Shown here: positions 1 to 5,041 of the stretch, piece by piece | Position numbering within the stretch: the stretch's first letter is position 1 | Layout of the letters: the number at the start of each line of letters is the position of its first letter | Assembly (NCBI GenBank): GCA_040387375.1 | Contig: JAZKDW010000035.1 | Coordinates: forward strand, 1 to 8,964 | Length of the DNA stretch: 8,964 nucleotides | Direction of reading: 5' to 3' | Source: JAZKDW01 sp040387375 | GTDB taxonomy: Bacteria > Pseudomonadota > Gammaproteobacteria > Burkholderiales > Burkholderiaceae_D | Notes under the pieces: generated by a model | The model's database searches: none | Seen by the model: only the letters and a program-made list of their open reading frames with translations | What the model was told of the DNA's origin: nothing | Made by a program: the position numbers and the translations under genes

Positions 1-2
1 AT

Positions 3-62
3 GCGATGATGGAGATGAAAAAGATCAACATCGCGGCAATCGAGGCGGCGCGTCGCGGTTGA
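3..62 (+). CDS. C-terminal end of a possible VOC/PhnB-like protein (partial)
   Basis: The window opens inside a reading frame that runs from position 3 to a TGA at 60-62 and would end a protein with AMMEMKKINIAAIEAARRG. From memory this resembles the C-terminus of VOC-superfamily proteins of the PhnB / '3-demethylubiquinone-9 3-methyltransferase' type (PF06983), which often end with a Met-rich stretch followed by 'xKIDIAALExA'. Only 19 residues are visible, so neither the fold nor an active site can be checked. The following 120-146 bases up to the next gene show no further gene and no convincing terminator. The assignment is a recognition guess; the frame could also be non-coding. Confidence 0.4.
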   Translation, partial: AMMEMKKINIAAIEAARRG

Positions 63-208
63 AGTTGCAATCTTCGAAGCGTGCATCTCAACGCGCCAGA
101 CTTTCCAATTCCGGCTCCTGAGATTTTCGTCTTTCTGTTTACACTATTCAGCGATCCAACATCATCCGGCGCTCGCTGCGCATGCCACCTACATTGCCTG
201 AATTAACC

Positions 209-991
209 ATGGGAAAACTACTCACTATCGATGGCCCCGGCATCCTGCGGCGCGTTCACGAAGTGAATCCCGACCCTGACAGTCCGGAAAAGGCGAATGC
301 CACCCTCCGTTATTCGCTGTCCACCTTCAGGAAGCTGCTGGCCACACATCAGCCCACGCATGTGCTGGCTGCGTTTGATTTTGGCGGGTCTACATGGCGC
401 CACCATGTCTATGGCAAATACCGGGAAAACAAGGCGCCGATGCCGGAAGGCCTGCAACAGGGGCTGCCTGAATTTCATGACAGTCTTGCCGCGATCGGCA
501 TACCGGTGGTGTGCGTGCCGGCGGTCGAAGCCGCCGATGTGATCGGCACGGCGGTGCTACGCTGGCTGGGCGAAAATCGGGGCGAGGTGATTGTCGCGTC
601 GGCGGACCGCGGTTTGCATGCGCTGATTGCGCATGGCGCGCTGGTCTGGGATGTGTTTAAAAATGAATGGCACGATCGTGACTGGGTGGAACAGCGCTTC
701 GGCGTGCCGCCGGCCATGCTGCCCGATCTGCTGGCGCTGATGGGCGATGCGGCGGTTGGCATTCCGGGCGTGCCGACGGTGGGACAAAAAAAAGCCGCCA
801 AACTGTTGCAGGCCTACGGCAATCTGGATGCGGTCATGGCCGGCGCCGGCATACTCAAGAATCCGCTGGGAGAAATATTGCGCAGGGAAGGGGAAGCATT
901 AACCCTGTCGCGCACACTCGTGACGCTGAAAACCGATGTGACCCTGGGCGTGACCTGGAAAATGCTGGAACTGCAGCAGGCAACGCACTGA
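209..991 (+). CDS. 5'-3' exonuclease / flap endonuclease-like protein (stand-alone, Xni-like)
   Basis: A 260-residue protein of the 5'-3' exonuclease family (PF02739 N-domain plus PF01367 helix-hairpin-helix domain), the fold of the PolA N-terminal nuclease and of E. coli Xni/ExoIX. Here it has no polymerase attached. Visible family motifs, numbered from the ATG at 209, are LLTIDG (D8), AAFDFGG (D57), the arch-region R64-x(6)-YRENKAPMP, VEAADVIGTA (E107, D110), SADRG (D133), GD (D180) and the DNA-binding hairpin GIPGVPTVGQKKAAKLL (184-200). Positions usually acidic in active flap endonucleases are replaced: A109 in EAAD (usually EADD), G135 in ADRG (usually DKD), and V183 in GDAAV (usually GDxxD). 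Activity may therefore be reduced or altered. An in-frame ATG at 182 would add nine residues, but homologues begin at MGKLLTIDG, so 209 is preferred. Neither start has a clear Shine-Dalgarno. It converges with prpR, 27 bp away, and has no obvious link to propionate metabolism. Confidence 0.83.
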   Translation: MGKLLTIDGPGILRRVHEVNPDPDSPEKANATLRYSLSTFRKLLATHQPTHVLAAFDFGGSTWRHHVYGKYRENKAPMPEGLQQGLPEFHDSLAAIGIPVVCVPAVEAADVIGTAVLRWLGENRGEVIVASADRGLHALIAHGALVWDVFKNEWHDRDWVEQRFGVPPAMLPDLLALMGDAAVGIPGVPTVGQKKAAKLLQAYGNLDAVMAGAGILKNPLGEILRREGEALTLSRTLVTLKTDVTLGVTWKMLELQQATH

Positions 992-1018
992 ACCGATCGC
1001 GGTCCCGGAACTCGCGCT

Positions 1019-2647
1019 TCAATTTTCCTGCCGCAGTTTGCGCCACAGCGTCGTGCGGCTGATTCCCAGATGGTGTGCGGCGGCGGCACGGTTGCCGTCG
1101 AAGCGCGCCAGCACCTGCGACATGGTTTCGGACGGCACAGAGGGGGCGTGGGCAAGGGCAGGGAATGGCGCAGCGGACAAAGCCGGCTTGCCCGCAAGCT
1201 CGGGTGCGACGCTCATCACGAAGCCCGGCGACAGCGCCTGCAAGGGTTCGGCTGCGAGGAACAGCGCCAGGCGCTGCATCAGGTTGCGCAGTTCACGCAC
1301 ATTGCCGGGCCATGGATAGCGGCCCAGCAGCGGCGCGCACGCGGTGACTTCCGCATGCAGATTTGCATGCGGGCGCACCGCCATCGATGCCAGCGCATTT
1401 TTCAGGCACCACTCGGCCAGCGGCGCGACGTCGTCCGGTCTTTCGCGCAGGGGCGGCAAATGCAGCCGCAGCACTGCCAGCCGATAAAACAGATCGGCAC
1501 GGAAACGGCCCTCGCGGATGCGCTGTTCGAGGTCGCAATGGGTGGCGCTGATGATGCGCACGTCGACTGCAATCGGCCGGGTGCCGCCGACACGCACCAC
1601 CTCGCGTTCTTCCAGCACCCGCAACAGCCGGGTCTGCAAGGCCAGCGGCATTTCGCCTATCTCGTCGAGAAACAGCGTGCCGCGATTGGCCGCTTCAAAC
1701 AGGCCGGCGTGGCCGCCACGGCGCGAGCCGGTGAAGGCGCCTTCCTCGTAGCCAAACAGTTCCGATTCCAGCAGCGACTCCGCAATCGCGCCGCAGTTGA
1801 CGGCGACGAACGGCCGGTTGGGGCGCGCCTGCGCATGCGGGCTTTCGCGGTGGATCGCCTGCGCCACCAGTTCCTTGCCGGTGCCGGTTTCGCCCTCGAT
1901 TAATACCGTTGCCGGCGAGCGGGCATACAGGACGATCGATTGCCGCAGCGTCTGCATCGCCACCGAGTCGCCGCGCAAATCATTGAGGCCATGTTTGGCG
2001 CGCAAGGTGTCGGCCACCGGACGGCCGCGGCTGCGCCCGGCTTCCAGCTGCGTCAAGCGGGCGATCTCGAGCGCATCGTCGAATGCCTGCCGTATCGATG
2101 CCGAGGAATAGACGAATACGCCCGTCAGCCCGGCCTCTTCGGCAAGGTCGGTGATCAGGCCAGCGCCGACAATCGCCTTGACGCCGCTGGCTTTCAACTC
2201 GTTGATCTGCGCCCGCGCATCTTCTTCGGTCGCATACGTGCGCTGGGCAATATTCAGGCCGAAGGTGGCCTGGAATTCGGTCAGCGCCGGCATTGTTTCC
2301 TGATAGGTGATCAATCCGACCGCGGGGGTGACCTTGCGTGCGCGCGCGAGCGCCTGCATGACATCAAAGCCGCTGGCCTTGGCAGTGACAACCGGCACCG
2401 ACAGGCGGTTCTTCAGATAGGCACCGTTGGAGCCGGCGGCGATCACCGCGTCGCAGCGCTCGGTTGCCATCCGCTCGCGGATATGCAGCACCGCATCTTC
2501 GAAGCCAAGATGGATGGGCACGATCACCGCCTGATCGTCGTATTCCAGCGAGATATCGCGGAACAGGTCAAACAGGCGGGAAATCGATACGGTCCACAGA
2601 ACCGGTTTGTCAGTTGTGTCACGCGAGGGGGGAAAGGGCTGGGCCAT
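1019..2647 (-). CDS. prpR: PrpR, sigma54-dependent activator of the propionate catabolic operon
   Basis: A 542-residue enhancer-binding protein, close to the ~530 residues of enterobacterial PrpR. The N-terminal PrpR_N sensor domain (about 12-195, PF06506) contains the characteristic LFDLFRDISLEYD and AAGSNGAYLKNRLSVPVV stretches. In Salmonella this domain responds to 2-methylcitrate. The AAA+ domain (about 225-460) has Walker A GETGTGKE (252-259), an intact sigma54-contact loop GAFTGS (303-308) and Walker B TLFLDE (324-329). The C-terminus (about 508-540, FDGNRAAAAHHLGISRTTLWRKL) is a Fis-type helix-turn-helix. All motifs of a working sigma54 activator are present. The frame is open upstream to an ATG at 2752, but family members start at MAxP...KPVxWTVS. 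The ATG at 2647 also has an AGGAA 6 nt upstream, so I take that start. It is divergent from prpB. Repeats over its own promoter and start codon suggest autoregulation (inference). Confidence 0.95.
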   Translation of the reverse strand: MAQPFPPSRDTTDKPVLWTVSISRLFDLFRDISLEYDDQAVIVPIHLGFEDAVLHIRERMATERCDAVIAAGSNGAYLKNRLSVPVVTAKASGFDVMQALARARKVTPAVGLITYQETMPALTEFQATFGLNIAQRTYATEEDARAQINELKASGVKAIVGAGLITDLAEEAGLTGVFVYSSASIRQAFDDALEIARLTQLEAGRSRGRPVADTLRAKHGLNDLRGDSVAMQTLRQSIVLYARSPATVLIEGETGTGKELVAQAIHRESPHAQARPNRPFVAVNCGAIAESLLESELFGYEEGAFTGSRRGGHAGLFEAANRGTLFLDEIGEMPLALQTRLLRVLEEREVVRVGGTRPIAVDVRIISATHCDLEQRIREGRFRADLFYRLAVLRLHLPPLRERPDDVAPLAEWCLKNALASMAVRPHANLHAEVTACAPLLGRYPWPGNVRELRNLMQRLALFLAAEPLQALSPGFVMSVAPELAGKPALSAAPFPALAHAPSVPSETMSQVLARFDGNRAAAAHHLGISRTTLWRKLRQEN

Positions 2648-2653
2648 GTTTCG

Positions 2654-2658
2654 TTCCT
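2654..2658 (-). promoter_or_regulatory. Ribosome binding site of prpR, deciding the start at 2647
   Basis: On the minus strand AGGAA lies 6 nt before the ATG at 2647, ideal spacing. It supports this start over the far-upstream ATG at 2752, which would add 35 residues not expected in the family. The site is sandwiched between the two left arms of the concentric repeat. Confidence 0.7.
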
Positions 2659-2671
2659 GTTTCGATGTTCC

Positions 2672-2677
2672 ATTATA
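2672..2677 (-). promoter_or_regulatory. Candidate sigma70 -10 box of prpR
   Basis: The minus strand reads a perfect TATAAT here. Transcription would start near 2665, giving a leader of about 18 nt that contains the prpR ribosome binding site. No good -35 hexamer is found 16-18 nt upstream (CATTAT at 17 nt). That region is occupied by the two right arms of the inverted repeat. A weak -35 would fit a regulated promoter. The box sits almost exactly on the dyad axis of the repeats. Confidence 0.5.
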
Positions 2678-2746
2678 AGATGCAATTGAAACACATAATG
2701 AAACACGTGGTTCGCTCGCAATCTTTTTCTTATACCTGATGCATCG

Positions 2747-2759
2747 ATTCAAGCTATTG
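2747..2759 (+). promoter_or_regulatory. Candidate IHF binding site
   Basis: ATTCAAGCTATTG matches the IHF core WATCAANNNNTTR except at the second base. It lies in AT-rich DNA between the inverted-repeat enhancer (2647-2705) and the sigma54 promoter (2815-2830), where an IHF bend would bring bound PrpR to the polymerase. IHF is known to be needed for prpBCDE expression in Salmonella. The core consensus is degenerate, so confidence is moderate. Confidence 0.4.
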
Positions 2760-2814
2760 TTTTACATCGATAAATCCCACTAGAATAATTATTTCCGGCA
2801 TTTTGCGCCCTGCA

Positions 2815-2830
2815 TGGCACAGCGATTGCA
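2815..2830 (+). promoter_or_regulatory. Sigma54 (-24/-12) promoter of the prpB-prpC-acnD-prpF operon
   Basis: TGGCAC (2815-2820), five bases, then TTGCA (2826-2830) match the RpoN consensus TGGCAC-N5-TTGCW, with the invariant GG (2816-2817) and GC (2828-2829) separated by exactly 10 bp. Transcription should begin near 2841, giving a leader of about 43 nt before the prpB ATG. It faces prpB and is paired with a divergent gene for a sigma54 activator, which makes the assignment strong. Confidence 0.9.
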
Positions 2831-2883
2831 ATACGGTAACTAATGCTGGGTGTTGAAACAGCTGTTAACGTAAAGGATCGAAC

Positions 2884-3774
2884 ATGACTCACATTTCCGC
2901 AGGCGCCGCTTTCCGCCAGGCTGTCCGGGACGAATCGCCGTTGCAGGTGATCGGCGCCATCAATGCCAACCATGCGCTGCTGGCCAAACGCGCCGGTTAC
3001 AAGGCGATTTACTTGTCCGGCGGTGGTGTCGCTGCCGGTTCGCTCGGCCTGCCGGACCTGGGCATTTCCAACCTCGACGATGTGCTGACCGACGTGCGCC
3101 GGATCACCGACGTCTGCGACCTGCCGTTGCTGGTCGACGTCGACACCGGTTTCGGCTCATCCGCCTTCAACGTCGCGCGCACCGTCAAGTCGATGATCAA
3201 GTTCGGCGCCGCGGCCATGCATATCGAAGACCAGGTCGGCGCCAAGCGCTGCGGCCACCGTCCGGGCAAGGAAATCGTATCGAAGCAGGAGATGGTCGAT
3301 CGCATCAAGGCCGCGGTCGATGCCCGCACCGACGAGAATTTTGTCATCATGGCGCGCACCGATGCGCTGGCGGTCGAAGGTTTCGATTCCGCGCTGGAGC
3401 GTGCGATTGCGTGTGTCGAGGCAGGCGCGGACATGATTTTCCCGGAAGCGATGACCGAACTGGCGATGTACAAGAAATTCGCCGCCGCCGTCAAGGTGCC
3501 GGTACTGGCCAACATCACCGAATTCGGCGCCACGCCCTTGTTCACGGTCGACGAACTGCGTTCGGCCGATGTCGGCCTGGTGCTGTATCCGCTGTCGGCA
3601 TTTCGCGCGATGAACAAGGCGGCGGAAAATGTGTACACCACGATCCGCCGCGAGGGCACGCAGAAGAATGTGGTCGACACCATGCAGACCCGGATGGAAC
3701 TGTATGACCGCATCAACTACCATGATTTCGAACAGAAGCTTGATGCGCTGTTTGCGCAGCAAAAAGCCAAATAA
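2884..3774 (+). CDS. prpB: PrpB, 2-methylisocitrate lyase
   Basis: A 296-residue cytosolic enzyme of the isocitrate lyase/PEP mutase superfamily, which cleaves 2-methylisocitrate to pyruvate and succinate, the last step of the cycle. Length equals that of E. coli PrpB. The signature KRCGHRPGK (121-129) holds the catalytic cysteine C123. LVDVDTGFG supplies D85 and D87 for Mg2+, and D58 in LPDLG and E115 in HIEDQ are also in place. The segment YLSGGGVAAGSLGLPDLG (43-60) forms the conserved substrate-binding region. The ATG at 2884 is preceded by AAGGA (2873-2877) with a 6-nt spacer. It is the first gene after the sigma54 promoter. The prpC start follows 42 bp after its stop, across a short tandem repeat. 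Nothing in the coding sequence looks damaged. Confidence 0.97.
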   Translation: MTHISAGAAFRQAVRDESPLQVIGAINANHALLAKRAGYKAIYLSGGGVAAGSLGLPDLGISNLDDVLTDVRRITDVCDLPLLVDVDTGFGSSAFNVARTVKSMIKFGAAAMHIEDQVGAKRCGHRPGKEIVSKQEMVDRIKAAVDARTDENFVIMARTDALAVEGFDSALERAIACVEAGADMIFPEAMTELAMYKKFAAAVKVPVLANITEFGATPLFTVDELRSADVGLVLYPLSAFRAMNKAAENVYTTIRREGTQKNVVDTMQTRMELYDRINYHDFEQKLDALFAQQKAK

Positions 3775-3794
3775 ACAGATAAACAGATAAACGC
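3771..3794 (+). repeat. 8-bp tandem repeat (ATAAACAG) over the prpB stop and prpB-prpC spacer
   Basis: ATAAACAG occurs at 3771-3778 and 3779-3786, followed by a variant ATAAACGC at 3787-3794. The first copy contains the TAA stop of prpB (3772-3774). Because the period is 8, copies place TAA triplets in successive frames. It is probably a slippage-derived spacer ahead of the prpC ribosome binding site (AGGAG, 3806-3810). No known function is recognised. Confidence 0.75.
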
Positions 3795-3816
3795 AACAAA
3801 CGTCCAGGAGACTTCG

Positions 3817-4971
3817 ATGAGTGATCAACAAGCAAACGGCTTCAAGCCGAAAAAATCCGTCGCGCTGTCCGGCGTGACCGCGGGCAATACCGCCTTGTGC
3901 ACGGTCGGCAAGACCGGCAACGACCTGCATTACCGCGGTTATGACATTCTTGATGTGGCGACGACTTCCGAATTTGAAGAGATCGCCCATCTGCTGGTGC
4001 ACGGCAAGCTGCCGACCGCCGCCGAACTGACGGCATACAAGGCCAAGCTGAAAGCATTGCGCGGCCTGCCGGCCAACATCAAGGCGGTGCTGGAAGCGCT
4101 GCCGGCATCCGCACATCCGATGGATGTGATGCGCACCGGCGTGTCTACCCTCGGTTGTGTGCTGCCGGAAAAGGATGACCATAACATGCAGGGCGCGCGC
4201 GACATTGCCGACCGGCTGATGGCATCGCTGGGGTCGATGCTGCTGTACTGGTACCACTTCAGCCACAATGGCAAGCGCATCGACGTCGACACCGATGACG
4301 ACTCGATCGGCGGCCATTTCCTGCACCTGCTGCACGGCGAAAAACCATCCGAGTTGTGGCAAAAGGCGATGCACACGTCGCTGATCCTGTATGCCGAGCA
4401 CGAGTTCAATGCATCGACTTTCGCCGCGCGTGTGATCGCCGGCACCGGCACCGACATGCACTCGGCAATCACCGGCGCGATCGGCGCCCTGCGTGGTCCC
4501 AAGCATGGCGGCGCCAATGAAGCGGCGTTCGATATCCAGACCCGTTACGAGAACCCGGACGAAGCGGAAGCCGATATCAAGAAACGCGTCGAGAACAAGG
4601 AAGTCGTGATCGGCTTCGGTCATCCGGTCTATACCATCTCCGACCCGCGCAACAAGGTCATCAAGGAAGTGGCGCACGATCTGTCCAAGGCCGCCGGCAC
4701 CACCAAGATGTACGATATTGCCGAGCGTCTTGAAACGGTCATGTGGGATGCGAAGAAGATGTTCCCGAACCTGGACTGGTTTTCCGCCGTGTCGTATAAC
4801 ATGATGGGTGTGCCGACCGCCATGTTCACACCGCTGTTCGTGATCGCGCGTACCGCCGGCTGGGCTGCGCATATCATCGAGCAGCGCATCGACAACAAGA
4901 TCATCCGCCCAAGCGCAAACTATGTGGGGCCGGAAGACCTGAAGTTCGTGCCGATCAAGGATCGCAAGTAA
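3817..4971 (+). CDS. prpC: PrpC, 2-methylcitrate synthase
   Basis: A 384-residue member of the citrate synthase family, which condenses propionyl-CoA and oxaloacetate to 2-methylcitrate. It has the short bacterial PrpC length rather than the ~430 residues of hexameric GltA. Citrate synthase landmarks are YAEHEFNAST (H195), GPKHGGANE (H230, catalytic), the family signature GFGHPVYTISDPR (267-279, catalytic H269) and NLDWFSAVSYN (catalytic D320). The N-terminal ALSGVTAGNTALCTVG and HYRGYDI stretches are typical of PrpC. The start has AGGAG (3806-3810) 6 nt upstream. Its place between prpB and acnD supports 2-methylcitrate synthase over ordinary citrate synthase. Some such enzymes also accept acetyl-CoA, which the sequence alone cannot settle. 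A perfect hairpin with a short T run begins 7 bp after its stop. Confidence 0.96.
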   Translation: MSDQQANGFKPKKSVALSGVTAGNTALCTVGKTGNDLHYRGYDILDVATTSEFEEIAHLLVHGKLPTAAELTAYKAKLKALRGLPANIKAVLEALPASAHPMDVMRTGVSTLGCVLPEKDDHNMQGARDIADRLMASLGSMLLYWYHFSHNGKRIDVDTDDDSIGGHFLHLLHGEKPSELWQKAMHTSLILYAEHEFNASTFAARVIAGTGTDMHSAITGAIGALRGPKHGGANEAAFDIQTRYENPDEAEADIKKRVENKEVVIGFGHPVYTISDPRNKVIKEVAHDLSKAAGTTKMYDIAERLETVMWDAKKMFPNLDWFSAVSYNMMGVPTAMFTPLFVIARTAGWAAHIIEQRIDNKIIRPSANYVGPEDLKFVPIKDRK

Positions 4972-4978
4972 AACCCGC

Positions 4979-5008
4979 AGCCTGTCATGACACCCATGAC
5001 AGGCTTTT
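4979..5008 (+). terminator. Terminator-like hairpin between prpC and acnD
   Basis: AGCCTGTCATG (4979-4989) and CATGACAGGCT (4995-5005) form a perfect 11-bp stem around a 5-nt loop (ACACC), followed by TTT, so the T run is four bases counting the last stem base, then CCCC. This resembles a rho-independent terminator with a short U tract. It lies inside the presumed operon, 7 bp after the prpC stop and 33 bp before the acnD start. Partial termination or mRNA stabilisation of the prpBC part are the likely roles. Confidence 0.6.
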
Positions 5009-5041
5009 CCCCTTACCGATGCCTTCTTTTTGAACTGAGCC

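Larger units (their letters stand above)
2647..2705. promoter_or_regulatory. Candidate PrpR operator/enhancer: two concentric inverted repeats of TGTTTC(G/A)
   Basis: Four copies of one 9-bp element occur. TGTTTCGTT (2647-2655) and TGTTTCGAT (2658-2666) face right, and ATTGAAACA (2685-2693) and AATGAAACA (2697-2705) face left. The inner pair (2658/2685) and the outer pair (2647/2697) each match as inverted repeats at 8 of 9 positions and share one centre at about 2676. Arms within a side are spaced by 11-12 bp, about one helical turn. The centre lies about 165 bp upstream of the predicted prpB transcription start, a normal enhancer distance for a sigma54 activator. It also covers the prpR promoter and start codon. 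That PrpR is the protein bound here is an inference from position and symmetry. Confidence 0.65.

Noticed and set aside
63..181. Promoter for the exonuclease-like gene (TTTACA and TATTCA-like hexamers).
   Set aside because: The hexamers are poor matches and wrongly spaced, so no promoter can be supported.
182..208. Upstream ATG for the exonuclease-like gene.
   Set aside because: The nine added residues precede the conserved family N-terminus MGKLLTIDG, and no Shine-Dalgarno supports it. It cannot be fully excluded because 209 also lacks one.
992..1018. A bidirectional terminator between the convergent exonuclease gene and prpR.
   Set aside because: Only a 4-bp CGCG pairing is visible in or next to the 27-bp gap. 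There is no stable stem with a T run on either strand.
2648..2752. Upstream ATG giving PrpR 35 extra residues.
   Set aside because: The extension is unlike PrpR N-termini, runs through the operator and the candidate TATAAT promoter, and the ATG at 2647 has a good ribosome binding site.
2757..2786. Possible sigma70 promoter toward prpB (TTGTTT, 18 bp, TAGAAT).
   Set aside because: The -10 is good but the -35 matches only three bases, in an AT-rich stretch where such hits are common. The sigma54 promoter explains expression better.
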